NCBI GenBank assembly: GCA_964580235.1
Contig: CAZOJY010000002.1
Span: 1-64,000 of the forward strand
Length of the DNA: 64,000 bases
Direction of reading: 5' to 3'
Source of the DNA: G020348385 sp964580235
GTDB lineage: Bacteria; Acidobacteriota; Aminicenantia; Aminicenantales; Aminicenantaceae
The notes beneath the pieces are model-generated. The model searched no databases. It was not told the DNA's origin and worked only from the letters and a program-made list of their open reading frames with translations. Position numbers and translations under genes: made by a program. Positions 1 through 9,236 of this stretch are shown piece by piece. How positions within the stretch are numbered: position 1 is the first letter of the stretch; each line of letters begins with the position of its first letter.

Positions 1-899
1 TATTTGTTCGGCACGGCTTTGCCGGCAATCCCGATAGCAGTTAACAACGAAATCCCTCCTTCTAGCAAAAGACTCAATGTTCGGCAAAAAAGTGAGATGG
101 CTGACTCCAGCCAAATGATGCGTCCGTACGGGATCTTGAGCTTGAGCCTGTGCAGTAAAATCCGGGTTTTCTCTTTCCTTTTCATCATAAAATAGGCAAT
201 AAAAAGCGATAGAAGAAAAGCGATCAAATACAAAAGGTGGTCTTTGACGAAAAAAGAAAAGGCCATCAGGGAGCGTGTCACACCGGGCAACTGCGAATCA
301 AAGTCGGCATAAAACTGGGAAAAACGCGGAATTACAAAATTTATCAGAATCAGCAGCAGCATTAACGAAAAGAAAAGTAAGAGCGTAGGATAAGTCAGCG
401 CGGCCCGTATTTTCGATTTTGTAAGAGAGATGATCTTGGCGTAATCGATAAACCGCTTGATGGTTCCGTCCAAATTTGCACTCCGCTCACCTGCCATGAG
501 AGAAGCAAGGTAAACTGTCGAAAAATGCTCTTCATATGGAGAAAAAGCTTCAGACAGAGATTTCCCCGCCCGGATATCGTTCTGAATAGCCATCAGCAGT
601 TCTTTGAGGTGCTGACTCTTGACGCGGCTGATGATGATATCTATGCTCTTGACGATAGGATATCCCGCTTTTATAAGAGCAATGAGCTCCTGGTTGAAAA
701 GAATAAAATCCTTGTCTTTGATCTTTTTCTCAAACGGAAGAAGGGGAATTTCAATCTTCTTCCAATCCCTCTTGATAGACAACACACAGAATCCCTGCTC
801 CTCAAAACGTTTCTTACATTCATTGTAAGACGGCGCAAGAAAAGATTCAGAGATCATATTTCCATCCTCGGTTGCCACTCGACAGAGATAGTAAGGCAT
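1..899 (-). CDS. Type II secretion / type IV pilus inner-membrane platform protein (GspF/PilC family), 3' end outside the window
   Basis: The reverse strand is open from an ATG at 899 to the window edge, giving 299 residues of a family usually near 400. The protein begins MPYYLCRVATEDG. It has the cytoplasmic GspF fold, including GYPIVKSIDII and the segment MAGERSANLDGTIKRFIDYA. A strong membrane helix (YPTLLLFFSLMLLLILINFV) follows, then a second TM region and the start of the second GspF repeat (PYGRIIWLESAISLFCRTLS). GspF/PilC proteins anchor the pseudopilus or pilus assembly ATPase in the inner membrane. The rest of the cluster should lie before position 1. Whether it serves secretion or pili cannot be told from this gene alone. 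Confidence 0.9.
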   Translation of the reverse strand, partial: MPYYLCRVATEDGNMISESFLAPSYNECKKRFEEQGFCVLSIKRDWKKIEIPLLPFEKKIKDKDFILFNQELIALIKAGYPIVKSIDIIISRVKSQHLKELLMAIQNDIRAGKSLSEAFSPYEEHFSTVYLASLMAGERSANLDGTIKRFIDYAKIISLTKSKIRAALTYPTLLLFFSLMLLLILINFVIPRFSQFYADFDSQLPGVTRSLMAFSFFVKDHLLYLIAFLLSLFIAYFMMKRKEKTRILLHRLKLKIPYGRIIWLESAISLFCRTLSLLLEGGISLLTAIGIAGKAVPNK

Positions 900-947
900 T
901 GTAATTGTATATACCCTTAAAGTAATTTAATTGTTAAGGAAAAATTC

Positions 948-976
948 ATATTAGGGAATCCTCCCTGAATTGTCAA
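948..976 (-). promoter_or_regulatory. Sigma-70-type promoter for the gspF/pilC gene
   Basis: On the reverse strand TTGACA (976-971) is followed by a 17-base spacer and TAATAT (953-948). This predicts a start near 941 and a leader of about 42 nt. A short GGGA/TCCC inverted repeat lies in the spacer. Seen by motif only. Confidence 0.55.
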
Positions 977-1120
977 CTTGACTTGGCTGTTACGTACCTG
1001 CATTTTACACCAGAATTATTTTTCCTCTCGTCAAAAATTAAGTAAATAGCCTTTTGAGATGAATCTTGTGGTGATTTTTTCCATCTTTAGAGGTCAGATC
1101 CGTTTGGGAGACATCTTATA

Positions 1121-1149
1121 TTGACAAAATCTTCAGAAAATCTTATTGT
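1121..1149 (+). promoter_or_regulatory. Promoter-like element just before the small secreted protein gene
   Basis: TTGACA (1121-1126), a 17-base spacer and TATTGT (1144-1149). The ATG at 1158 lies only 8 nt past the -10 box, so a transcript from here would be leaderless or nearly so. A weak AAGG at 1151-1154 could instead be a Shine-Dalgarno for an upstream promoter that I do not see. Confidence 0.4.
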
Positions 1150-1157
1150 AAAGGCGG

Positions 1158-1421
1158 ATGAAAACTAAAGTTTTGTTTGTTCTCACCATGTTATTTCTGC
1201 TCCCTCTTTCCATGTCTTCTGGCAGTCCGAATAAGCACCGATCAACAGAAGCTTCCCAAAGCACCAAAAAACCCAAGTACGATTATGATTATATGAGCAG
1301 CATTCTCTCGAGAAATACAAAACCCCTAGGATTGAAAGAAAATGTCTTGCTGAAAAAGCTCCTGAACCAGCCGAGTATTACCTGGGCCATAAGGGCAGGA
1401 GGCCGGCACATCCTTAACTGA
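1158..1421 (+). CDS. Small secreted protein of unknown function
   Basis: This 87-residue protein starts with a clear signal peptide: MKTK, then a hydrophobic core through LFLLPLSMSS. The mature part is polar and basic, with a Tyr/Asp-rich patch (KYDYDYMSS) and no Cys. I recognise no family. It lies 85 bp upstream of the PDZ-histidine kinase on the same strand. A role as a periplasmic partner of that kinase is possible but rests only on adjacency. The signal peptide supports a real gene; the short length and unknown family limit certainty. Confidence 0.55.
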   Translation: MKTKVLFVLTMLFLLPLSMSSGSPNKHRSTEASQSTKKPKYDYDYMSSILSRNTKPLGLKENVLLKKLLNQPSITWAIRAGGRHILN

Positions 1422-1506
1422 GGTCTATATCATATATTTTTTATCGTGTTGATTCAATTTTTTGGATTCTTTAACGATTTGAAAAAAAAGACTGTTTTGG
1501 CTGGCG

Positions 1507-4344
1507 ATGCATAAAAAAACCTTGTTGATCGTTTTCATTGTTTCGACCTTTTTGGCATTGGGAGGCGTGAACATCGTTAAAAAAGTGGGCTGGAAAGAGC
1601 CCACTGATGGAGTCACCTGGAAAAAAAAACCGCAAGGCTTAACCGCAACTGAAGTTCTCGAGGGCAGTCCTGCCGAACTGTATGGTATCCGACAAGGAGA
1701 TATTCTCGTCAAGATCAACGACATCCCGGTCCAAACCAATATCGATGTGGCCAAGAATTTGTGGATAGCCTGGAATACGAACCAGAATCTCAACTATCAG
1801 ATTCTTCGGGAAGGAGAGGCTCCCCTCACTCCCACTTTTTTCCCGAACGAAAAAGGTATTAATCTCATCTACTTCTACCTTATTTTGATCGGCTTGACAA
1901 CTCTAGTCATCAGCCTCATCATCTTTTTCAATTCTAAAAAACCGCTAACCATACCCTACATCATATTTTACCTGTCGATGCTCTCTTTTTACGGCTTTTA
2001 TGTATTTTCGCCCACAGGCAAGTGTGATTTTTTAGATAGTCTTTTTTTGTGGTTGGACAAAATCGCGTTTTTGGCTTTTCCTCCTTTGCTTTTGCACTTT
2101 TTTCTCATTTTTCCGGTCAGAAAAAAAATCCTGAAAAAGAAACCGTCTGTCACTTATTACTTGTACATGCCCAGCAGCATTCTTCTCATGTCCCACATTT
2201 TTTTCCACATCCCACTTATCCGGACTTATAACGACGCTTTTATGCTTCATATTCATGACCTCCTCGAGAGGATGAACCTATTTCTGTTTGCTCTGTTCTC
2301 CCTCAGTGTTCTCATCATTATTTTCCGGGATAAAATCAAAGCCACAAATCTCATCATAAAAAGACAATTAAAATGGATTTTATTCGGATTGGGTTTTGGA
2401 ATTATTCCGTTCACTTTTTTCTACATCTTTCCTTACCTTGCCGGCCAAACTCCTCCCAGGGCGGCAGAGTTTTCCATCATTTTCCAAGCCTTGATTCCGC
2501 TGACATTTGCGTATTCCTTATCCCGATACAAGTTGATGAATCTGGAAGTCATTCTCAAAAGAGCTGTGACTCTCATTTTTTCGTATGTGCTGATTGCTAT
2601 ACTGTACTTTATCGTCACTTCCCGGACACAAGCTTTTTCCGAGAACAAGTTCAACGCAGTTATTCTTGGAATCCTGGTCCTCATTTTAGGAGCAACTTTT
2701 TTTACGCCATTGACAAAACTCATCCAGTCCATCCTTGACAGAGCCATCTACAAACGAAGTTATAAATACAGAAAAACTCTGCTTTCGATAAGCCAAGAGA
2801 TCAGCCGAGAAAGGAACCTTCAAAAGCTTTCTCATTCCATTCTTGAACTGATCAGCAATGCCCTTTTGATCGAAGATATTGCCCTGCTTCTTCCAGTGGA
2901 AAAGATTCCCAATACTTTCTCTGTCTTGGAATCTAAAGGCAAACTGCCCCCACCTAAGGCCCTTGTGCCATTCGAGAGCCACCTCTTCCGGGAATTCAAG
3001 AACCGGGAATATTTGTCCTCTTTTTCTTTTACGGAAAAAAAGGACCTTCAAAGACGATTTGACAAGCTTTCCTCTCAAGGTTTTCATCACCTCCTTTCCC
3101 TGAAGGTCGAAAAAAAACTCATCGGATGCCTTGGAATGGGGAAAAAAAGGGATAACACGTATCTGAGCAGCGAAGACTGGGAATTGCTGAGAACCATCTC
3201 TTCTCCGGTGGCTCTTGCTCTGGAGAATGCCTATCTGTATGACCAAGTTAATCTGAGAGCACATGAGCTGGAGAGGTTGAAAGAATACAGCGAAAATATC
3301 ATCGAAAGCCTCACCGTGGGCGTAGCCGTGCTCGATCAAAGCGGAAGAGTGATAGGATGGAATCGTGTTCTCGAGAAGTCGTTCGGAAAAATGGAAGAGG
3401 AAGTCAAGGAAAAGGAACTGATTGACATTCTCGGCGACAATAATTTTTCCGCCCTTTTCCCTCCCGATACCCAACAGAGTTTCCGCCTGTTGAGCGAAAT
3501 AACCATGGAGATGCCAGATGGAGGAAAAAAGATTTTTGATATCACAAAAACGCCCCTTTTAGATAACCAAATGGATCCCTATGGAACCGTGATCGTTTTC
3601 GAAGACATCACAGAAAAAATCACGATGCAACAGCAATTGCTCACATCTGAAAAGCTTGCTTCCATCGGGCTGCTCTCTGCCGGTGTGGCCCACGAAATAA
3701 ATACGCCTTTAACCGGCATCTCAAGCTATGTGCAGATACTCCAGAAGAAACTTTCAGAGTCTTCCCACTCCCAGGTTTTGGAGAAGATTGAGGCTCAAAC
3801 GGACAGAGTGGCAAAAATCGTGAAAAATCTATTAAACTTTGCCCGGAATCCCTCTGAATCTGTCTTTCAAAAAGTAAACCTCAGCGAAAATTTGCAAGAA
3901 ATAATCTCTCTTATCGATTATAAATTAAAAAATATGAACATCGAGCTCGAATTGGATGTCCACCCCATAAAATCCATATGGGCCCAGGGAGAAAGAATTC
4001 AACAAGTTTTCATCAATATTATCCTCAATGCTATGGATGCCATGCCTGATGGAGGAAAGCTAAAAATTGAGCTTTCTCAAAAAGACAATCATGCCGCCGT
4101 TCTTATCGAGGATACAGGAACAGGTATCAAAAGCCAGCATTTGCCTCACATCTTTGATCCCTTTTTTACAACAAAAGGCATCGGAAAAGGGACTGGCCTC
4201 GGCCTATCCATCAGCTATGCCATCATAAAAGAACATGAGGGCCGGATCACTGTAGAGAGCGAAAGCGGGGAGGGATCCCGATTCGCCATTTTTATTCCGA
4301 TGGACTTAGACAAGAGAAAGTTAAACAAAACGCATCCATTATGA
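1507..4344 (+). CDS. Membrane sensor histidine kinase with N-terminal PDZ domain, multi-TM region, GAF and PAS
   Basis: A 945-residue sensor kinase. Order of parts: an N-terminal membrane segment (residues about 5-23); a PDZ domain (about 35-110, with GSPAELYGIRQGDILVKIND); roughly nine membrane helices (about 115-400); a GAF-like domain (about 430-590); a PAS domain (about 605-720); a HisKA domain with the phospho-acceptor His729 in AGVAHEINTPL; and an HATPase_c domain with the N box (NIILNAMDAMP), G1 box (DTGTGIK) and GTGLGLS. The PDZ domain is predicted outside the cytoplasm. The ATG at 1507 has no convincing Shine-Dalgarno but precedes the first membrane segment. The gene is followed after 10 bp by an NtrC-type regulator, its likely partner. 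The signal sensed is unknown. Confidence 0.93.
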   Translation: MHKKTLLIVFIVSTFLALGGVNIVKKVGWKEPTDGVTWKKKPQGLTATEVLEGSPAELYGIRQGDILVKINDIPVQTNIDVAKNLWIAWNTNQNLNYQILREGEAPLTPTFFPNEKGINLIYFYLILIGLTTLVISLIIFFNSKKPLTIPYIIFYLSMLSFYGFYVFSPTGKCDFLDSLFLWLDKIAFLAFPPLLLHFFLIFPVRKKILKKKPSVTYYLYMPSSILLMSHIFFHIPLIRTYNDAFMLHIHDLLERMNLFLFALFSLSVLIIIFRDKIKATNLIIKRQLKWILFGLGFGIIPFTFFYIFPYLAGQTPPRAAEFSIIFQALIPLTFAYSLSRYKLMNLEVILKRAVTLIFSYVLIAILYFIVTSRTQAFSENKFNAVILGILVLILGATFFTPLTKLIQSILDRAIYKRSYKYRKTLLSISQEISRERNLQKLSHSILELISNALLIEDIALLLPVEKIPNTFSVLESKGKLPPPKALVPFESHLFREFKNREYLSSFSFTEKKDLQRRFDKLSSQGFHHLLSLKVEKKLIGCLGMGKKRDNTYLSSEDWELLRTISSPVALALENAYLYDQVNLRAHELERLKEYSENIIESLTVGVAVLDQSGRVIGWNRVLEKSFGKMEEEVKEKELIDILGDNNFSALFPPDTQQSFRLLSEITMEMPDGGKKIFDITKTPLLDNQMDPYGTVIVFEDITEKITMQQQLLTSEKLASIGLLSAGVAHEINTPLTGISSYVQILQKKLSESSHSQVLEKIEAQTDRVAKIVKNLLNFARNPSESVFQKVNLSENLQEIISLIDYKLKNMNIELELDVHPIKSIWAQGERIQQVFINIILNAMDAMPDGGKLKIELSQKDNHAAVLIEDTGTGIKSQHLPHIFDPFFTTKGIGKGTGLGLSISYAIIKEHEGRITVESESGEGSRFAIFIPMDLDKRKLNKTHPL

Positions 4345-4354
4345 AAGAGAAAAC

Positions 4355-5746
4355 ATGGCTAAAAAAGGATTGATTCATATTATTGACGACGAACCAATCA
4401 TTCATGAAGTCCTGGGGGATCTTTTGACCTCAGAAGGTTATGAAGTCGAGATTTCCTTTAATGGAGAAGAAGCATTAGAAAAACATTCCCCGGATAACTA
4501 TGACCTCATTCTCCTTGATCTCCTGATGCCCGGGATGAATGGAATCGAAGTCCTGAAGAAAATAAAAAAGATAGATCCCCAAACAGTTATCATTATCATA
4601 ACGGCCTATGCCTCTGTGGAATCAGCTATTGCCGCTATGAAAATTGGAGCTTTTGACTACATCCAGAAACCATTCAAGCATGATGAACTGTTACTTACCA
4701 TCGAACGAGCTAGAGCGCATAAAAAACTACAGGACGAAAATATTCGACTAAAGGAAGAACTCAAGAAAAAATTCAGCTTCGAAAATATCATCGGCAAGAG
4801 CAAAGTGATGAATAATGTCTTCGATATCATCAAGGCATCTGCCCCTACGCGCAGCACAATTTTGCTGCAGGGAGAAAGCGGGACGGGCAAAGAGCTTGTG
4901 GCACGGGCCATTCATCAGAGCAGCGATAGGGCAAACGCTCCTTTCATCATCATCAACAGCGGCTCCCTTCCTCCTGACCTGTTAGAGAGCAATCTTTTCG
5001 GCCACTTGAAAGGGGCTTTCACAGGAGCTGTCAGCGACAAAAAAGGCCTTTTCGAAGCCGCAGACAAAGGATCTATTTTTTTTGATGAGATCTCAACTCT
5101 CAACATGGAAACGCAGGCCAAATTGCTCCGTGTCATGCAGGATCGTGAGTTTATGCGGCTGGGAGGAACAAAGACGATCAAGGTCAATGTGCGCGTCATT
5201 GCCGCCACTAATTCAGACCTGGAAGACCTGATCGAAGAAAAACAATTCAGACAAGACCTCTTTTTCCGTCTCAATGTCATAAAAATCGAACTTCCTCCTT
5301 TGCGAGAGCGGAAAGAAGATATCCCTCTTCTCGTGAAGCATTTCCTGGATATATACAGCAAAGAAAACAAAAAAGAAATTATCGGCGTCAGTGAGGATGT
5401 CATGGAAGTCTTCGCAAATTACGACTGGCCGGGAAACATCAGGGAATTGGAAAATCTTATCGAACGCGCCGTCGTCCTCACCAAAACAAGGTTGATCACA
5501 AGAAATAACCTGCCTCCCTTTTTATACAAATCCGAAGGAAAAGAGGATGAGGCTCACATGACCGCGGTAAATACCGGAACCCTCAAACAACAGACTCATT
5601 TTTTCCAGAGAAATTGGATCTTGGAGGCATTAAGAAAAACAAATGGTGTTCAGAAAAAAGCAGCCCAACTATTGGGAGTCAAACCCACCACACTCAACGA
5701 GATGATCAAAAGACTTGAGATCGATATCACCAAAATAGACAGCTGA
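4355..5746 (+). CDS. NtrC-family sigma-54-dependent response regulator
   Basis: A 463-residue regulator of standard three-domain form. The receiver domain (1-120) has Asp55 as phospho-acceptor in LILLDLLMPG and acidic residues at DDE 11-13. The AAA+ domain has Walker A GESGTGKE (about 173-180), the sigma-54 contact loop GAFTGA (220-225) and an arginine-finger region near LRERKEDIP. The Fis-type helix-turn-helix is at the C terminus (KKAAQLLGVKPTTLNEMIKR). It is expected to activate sigma-54 promoters once phosphorylated by the kinase encoded 10 bp upstream. A sigma-54-type promoter elsewhere in this window (33956-33971) is one possible target, but nothing links the two directly. Confidence 0.96.
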   Translation: MAKKGLIHIIDDEPIIHEVLGDLLTSEGYEVEISFNGEEALEKHSPDNYDLILLDLLMPGMNGIEVLKKIKKIDPQTVIIIITAYASVESAIAAMKIGAFDYIQKPFKHDELLLTIERARAHKKLQDENIRLKEELKKKFSFENIIGKSKVMNNVFDIIKASAPTRSTILLQGESGTGKELVARAIHQSSDRANAPFIIINSGSLPPDLLESNLFGHLKGAFTGAVSDKKGLFEAADKGSIFFDEISTLNMETQAKLLRVMQDREFMRLGGTKTIKVNVRVIAATNSDLEDLIEEKQFRQDLFFRLNVIKIELPPLRERKEDIPLLVKHFLDIYSKENKKEIIGVSEDVMEVFANYDWPGNIRELENLIERAVVLTKTRLITRNNLPPFLYKSEGKEDEAHMTAVNTGTLKQQTHFFQRNWILEALRKTNGVQKKAAQLLGVKPTTLNEMIKRLEIDITKIDS

Positions 5747-5770
5747 GTCCCTTGGAAAGCCGCCCATGAA

Positions 5771-8431
5771 TCAGTGAAATTTGCCAGGAACTGCCTTATC
5801 GGGATTGATTTTTATTTTTTTGGGTTTGTGGGAGAGATCGAACTCAGCCGTGTGTTCTTTTTTATCGACAACAATCATCTTCCGGACTTTCTTCCCATCC
5901 TGAATCCACTCCACCCACAAAGGAAAAACGAACGGATCTGTCAACTGGGAGATGTGAAATTTAAGACGATATTCTTTTTCCATCCGTTCGACATGATAGG
6001 AGACTTTTACGTCAGGGAGGGTATAGGACCTAAACCATTTTTGGGAAAAGGATTCTAAATCCTGACTGGATATATCCGAAAAGACGGTCATAAAATCATT
6101 GGTCCTCGCGGCTTGGTATTTGAACCTCTCGAAAAATTCTTTCATTCCCCGGAAAAACACATCTTCGCCGAGCAAATCTTTCAGCATATTCAACACCAAG
6201 GAACTTTTATTGTAAAGGATCGACTGAAAGGCAAAAAAGTCAAAATGGCTGATCCGGGAACCAAATATTATCGGACCCCAGTTCGTTTTTTTTCGTGTCC
6301 ATGCAGACATTTTTTTTAAAATGTTCGAAAAGGCCGATTCGCCATGTTTTTCTTTCAAATACAGCATCGAGGAAAACTGTGCCAATCCTTCGCTAATCCA
6401 CTGGTCATGATACCGGTCCCACGTGATACCCTGTCCCCACCACTGATGGGCAATCTCATGGGCAAGATAATATTCGGGCCATCGGGTCAGATTAACAGGA
6501 CTATTTGCTTTTTTAAGGCGGACACCCTGGATTCGCGGGAGCTGATTCAGTACGACAAAAGAGGCGGGGCTATGCCCCCCACTCTTTTGCCAGATTCTAT
6601 GGATCACACTAAGACTCTCAAACGGAAAAGGACCAAATTTGCTCTCATAAAATTGCACAATATTTTTAGTTTCTTCGAAAAAATCCAATCTCGGTAAAAT
6701 GACATCCAGCGTTCTATAATACCTGAGCGGGAGCGGGTTTTCCTCCTCTCCAATTTTTTGTAACTTCCCCACGATAAAAGACATATATTTAATTGGTTTC
6801 CGAGATTCAAAAACACAGACCTTTCGTCCAACCTTTTCCAGTTCCTCCACTCTATCCACCTGCTGCAGTTTGGACTCTCCGACAAGAACCCCGTTAGCGA
6901 CAACCGAAAAATCAGGAGGTATGATGATTTTGATTCGAGCCGTAAAGTAATCTCCTTCTGGCGGCATCGGATACCATTGCGCATTCAGACTGTATAAAAA
7001 TGTTTCAGAACGGGGAGGAATATAAAGGTACAAGTCATCGATCTGCCCAGCAGAAATGGCATCCTCCACAATTCGTGATGGCACTATTTTTCCGCGGTAA
7101 TAAACTTTAACCAGCGCGGATTGATTGCGCGGAATGGGATTTAGGAAATAGACATACAGGTTTTTGCGAAGTTTATCTTTTGTAAAAAAAAGCTCGTTGT
7201 TTTCATCATCTGTGATACGAAGAATATCAAGGTTAGGATTCATCTTGAGCTTAACTTTATTGAGGTTTCCAGATTTCGACTCGATACCAATCTCTGCTTT
7301 CCCGGAAATGTATGTGTCAGCAGGATCAAAATCAATATCCATAGAGTATCGCGTGACATCAAATTTGTTCCCAAAGGAGATAAAGAATCTCTTTTCCCCT
7401 TCGTCAAACCGAGGCGAATATATATTTAGAAACCTTTGTTTCTCCCACTGGTAAAGAGTCACTTCTTCCTCTGAAAAGGGAGAGAAAATATAAGTGAATT
7501 TCCCGATTCTTTCCCCTTCAAACTCGATGACGGCCTCATCGCCTTGAGGGATAACAGAAAGCAGCCTGCCATTAAGCGAGTTTTCGACGGTAAAGGACCG
7601 GGAATAATGTTGGGTAAACAGGGAATAGGCTCTATTTTTTTCTGACTGATCGACCGGATAGTTATTTCCCTGGCTTTTTTCGATCCGGATATTTTTTTCA
7701 AATAAAGAATTCGAGCAGCGTACAAAAACATACTTTAGACGATCGCGAAGGAAGCTTTTATTATAAACCAACTCAAGCTGATGCCTCTCCCTCGCCAAAG
7801 AAGGAGAGAACTGAAGCTCCCCTTCCCCGATGACCAACAGAGCCGTTTCGACATCCGGGATGTTGTCATAAAAGACAACCGCATTGTGAAAGGTGATTTG
7901 GATATCTGCATGTTTGATGTCCACGCGATTTGCCCTCTCCTCTCGGCCTGAAGGAATCTTGATCTTGTACAAATTCCGGATATCTCTAGCAATTTCTTTC
8001 TCCTTTATTCGCCACTGACCAGAAGAATTTTCTAGGTCCAAGCGCCAAACCTCAATCACAACAGAATTAGAATTTTCAAATAAGACGTTAAGATATGTCC
8101 TTATTGTATTTCCAGCATTAATCTGTTTTCCGGTCTTAAACACTGTCACGCTGTCCATATTGAGCTGTTCGAACTTTTCCAGGAGGTTTTTTTTCTCTTG
8201 ATCTCTTATTCCGGGGGGAAAAATATTCAGATAAGCTGTAATATCCTTCTTTTCCAACGAGCTTTTTATCTTATCCAAGAGGTCTTGGACACCCTGATCA
8301 CCGAAAGAAAATGAAAAAACAACAGGAAGGATACAAAAAAATAAAAAGAATCTGATGAACTTATTTTTGGTCACATTTCTATTATAGCAAAATCTAAATG
8401 TCTTTCTTGCCAGAGGAGAATTAGTATGCAC
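5771..8431 (-). CDS. M1-family zinc metallopeptidase (aminopeptidase N-like) with long N-terminal extension
   Basis: This secreted or membrane-tethered peptidase is 886 residues from a GTG at 8431. The gluzincin signature is complete: His658-Glu659 and His662 in HEIAHQWW, and the third ligand Glu681 in SEGLAQF, 18 residues on. The first 350 or so residues precede the M1 fold and I do not recognise them. A signal peptide (NKFIRFFLFFCILPVVFSFS) starts about 22 residues in. A better start may be the GTG at 8374, since TATAAT lies 6 nt upstream of it, inside the longer frame. The 8431 GTG does have AGGTGG nearby, so both remain possible. It probably degrades peptides in the periplasm. It converges on the response regulator gene with a 24-bp gap. 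Confidence 0.9.
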   Translation of the reverse strand: MHTNSPLARKTFRFCYNRNVTKNKFIRFFLFFCILPVVFSFSFGDQGVQDLLDKIKSSLEKKDITAYLNIFPPGIRDQEKKNLLEKFEQLNMDSVTVFKTGKQINAGNTIRTYLNVLFENSNSVVIEVWRLDLENSSGQWRIKEKEIARDIRNLYKIKIPSGREERANRVDIKHADIQITFHNAVVFYDNIPDVETALLVIGEGELQFSPSLARERHQLELVYNKSFLRDRLKYVFVRCSNSLFEKNIRIEKSQGNNYPVDQSEKNRAYSLFTQHYSRSFTVENSLNGRLLSVIPQGDEAVIEFEGERIGKFTYIFSPFSEEEVTLYQWEKQRFLNIYSPRFDEGEKRFFISFGNKFDVTRYSMDIDFDPADTYISGKAEIGIESKSGNLNKVKLKMNPNLDILRITDDENNELFFTKDKLRKNLYVYFLNPIPRNQSALVKVYYRGKIVPSRIVEDAISAGQIDDLYLYIPPRSETFLYSLNAQWYPMPPEGDYFTARIKIIIPPDFSVVANGVLVGESKLQQVDRVEELEKVGRKVCVFESRKPIKYMSFIVGKLQKIGEEENPLPLRYYRTLDVILPRLDFFEETKNIVQFYESKFGPFPFESLSVIHRIWQKSGGHSPASFVVLNQLPRIQGVRLKKANSPVNLTRWPEYYLAHEIAHQWWGQGITWDRYHDQWISEGLAQFSSMLYLKEKHGESAFSNILKKMSAWTRKKTNWGPIIFGSRISHFDFFAFQSILYNKSSLVLNMLKDLLGEDVFFRGMKEFFERFKYQAARTNDFMTVFSDISSQDLESFSQKWFRSYTLPDVKVSYHVERMEKEYRLKFHISQLTDPFVFPLWVEWIQDGKKVRKMIVVDKKEHTAEFDLSHKPKKIKINPDKAVPGKFH
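8381..8389 (-). promoter_or_regulatory. Extended -10 element inside the 5' end of the M1 peptidase frame
   Basis: The reverse strand reads TGC then TATAAT (8386-8381), a perfect -10 hexamer with TGn extension. The in-frame GTG at 8374 is 6 nt downstream, which fits a leaderless start. There is no good -35 hexamer. Confidence 0.45.
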
Positions 8432-8444
8432 TTTTTATGCCACC

Positions 8445-8476
8445 TAACCTGGATAATTCATAAATTATCCAGGTTA
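8445..8476. repeat. Perfect 14-bp hairpin repeat
   Basis: TAACCTGGATAATT (8445-8458), loop CATA, then its exact complement (8463-8476). It carries the core TAACCTGRATWATTCAT shared with the other repeat sites in this window, and it abuts the 200-bp element that follows. Confidence 0.85.
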
Positions 8477-8477
8477 C

Positions 8478-8677
8478 CCTGAATTATTCATGTACGAACT
8501 TAAAATCAAGGGACACGTTACCGGAAATTTAAGGGACACGTTACCGATTTTAAAAAAATCGGTACATGTCCCGAATTTCCGGTAACGTGTCCCTTAAATT
8601 TTCTGTACATGTCCCTGATTTCAATGCATATAGTATTAAATCCCGGCAAAAAAAATCATGTTTATGAATAATTCAGG
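8478..8677. repeat. REP/MITE-like palindromic element with 14-bp terminal inverted repeats
   Basis: The ends are exact inverted repeats: CCTGAATTATTCAT (8478-8491) and ATGAATAATTCAGG (8664-8677). Inside, the motif GGGACACGTTACCG occurs forward at 8510 and 8533. It occurs in inverse form at 8560 (CGGTACATGTCCC), 8579 and 8605. The two sides fold into a stem of about 40 bp with few mismatches. No reading frame is present. The layout resembles REP or MITE elements moved by Y1 transposases; that link is an inference. This element fills most of the gene-free stretch between the M1 peptidase and speD; nothing else is apparent in 8681-8773. Confidence 0.75.
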
Positions 8678-8680
8678 CTA
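8641..8680. repeat. 40-bp direct repeat, copy 1
   Basis: A 40-bp sequence beginning TCCCGGC and containing a run of eight A, then ATGAATAATTCAGG. It matches 9863-9902 at 37 of 40 positions in the same orientation. It forms the right end of the MITE-like element. The two copies bracket speD and the Lrp-type gene. Confidence 0.85.
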
Positions 8681-8773
8681 AATGACAGGAGGGTATTCCC
8701 GCATCGCTTCGGGAAAAACCAAAGGAAAAGATCCGATTTTATCTTGATAGCCAAGACAAAATGTAAAGAAACT

Positions 8774-9205
8774 TTACTTTTTTTCACCCCCGCCAACATC
8801 CTCTTCCCATGTAACAAAACTATGATAAAACTCTCTGTCCCCTTCTTCAAGCCCTCGAGTTATCTCTGTGATATGGGAGGTCGAAGCGCCAAAGGCTTCA
8901 ACAGCATAATTCAGCCCTTCTTCTGGATCGACATGTTCTCCGCATGAGTAAAAATCCATTGCCCCATACCCAAATTCAGGCCAGGTGTGTGTGGAGATAT
9001 GCGATTCTGATATCACCACGACCCCGCTTACTCCATGAGGCGGGAATTTACTGAACGAGACAGACCAAACCTGGGCTCCGGCAATTTCTGCAGCTTTCAC
9101 CAAGATCTGTTGGACTTTTTCCACTCTCGATATGATTTCGGGATCACACCCAGAAGCTTCCACAATATAATGATGCCCGATGGCCTTATGTTCTTTTTTC
9201 GGCAT
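8774..9205 (-). CDS. speD: S-adenosylmethionine decarboxylase proenzyme
   Basis: A 143-residue prokaryotic-type AdoMet decarboxylase. It supplies decarboxylated AdoMet for spermidine synthesis. The self-cleavage site lies in SESHISTHTWPE, between Glu67 and Ser68, where Ser68 becomes the pyruvoyl cofactor. The expected His73 and Cys88 (FYSCGEH) are present. The length is slightly above the 120-130 residues usual for this class because of a polar C-terminal tail. The start has a good Shine-Dalgarno (AAGGAGTG) and a promoter upstream. No spermidine synthase lies next to it; the neighbour is an Lrp-type regulator transcribed the same way. Confidence 0.95.
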   Translation of the reverse strand: MPKKEHKAIGHHYIVEASGCDPEIISRVEKVQQILVKAAEIAGAQVWSVSFSKFPPHGVSGVVVISESHISTHTWPEFGYGAMDFYSCGEHVDPEEGLNYAVEAFGASTSHITEITRGLEEGDREFYHSFVTWEEDVGGGEKK

Positions 9206-9236
9206 TGTTCACTCCTTGATGGGAAAGACAAACATA

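Noticed and set aside
1422..1506. Promoter for the histidine kinase
   Set aside because: TTGATT with TAACGA is the best pair found and matches poorly. The GG/GC pairs near 1497 have the wrong spacing for sigma-54.
2686..3474. Long reverse-strand frame opposite the histidine kinase
   Set aside because: It lies wholly inside a gene with clear domains, and its translation shows no family features. It is a shadow of codon use.
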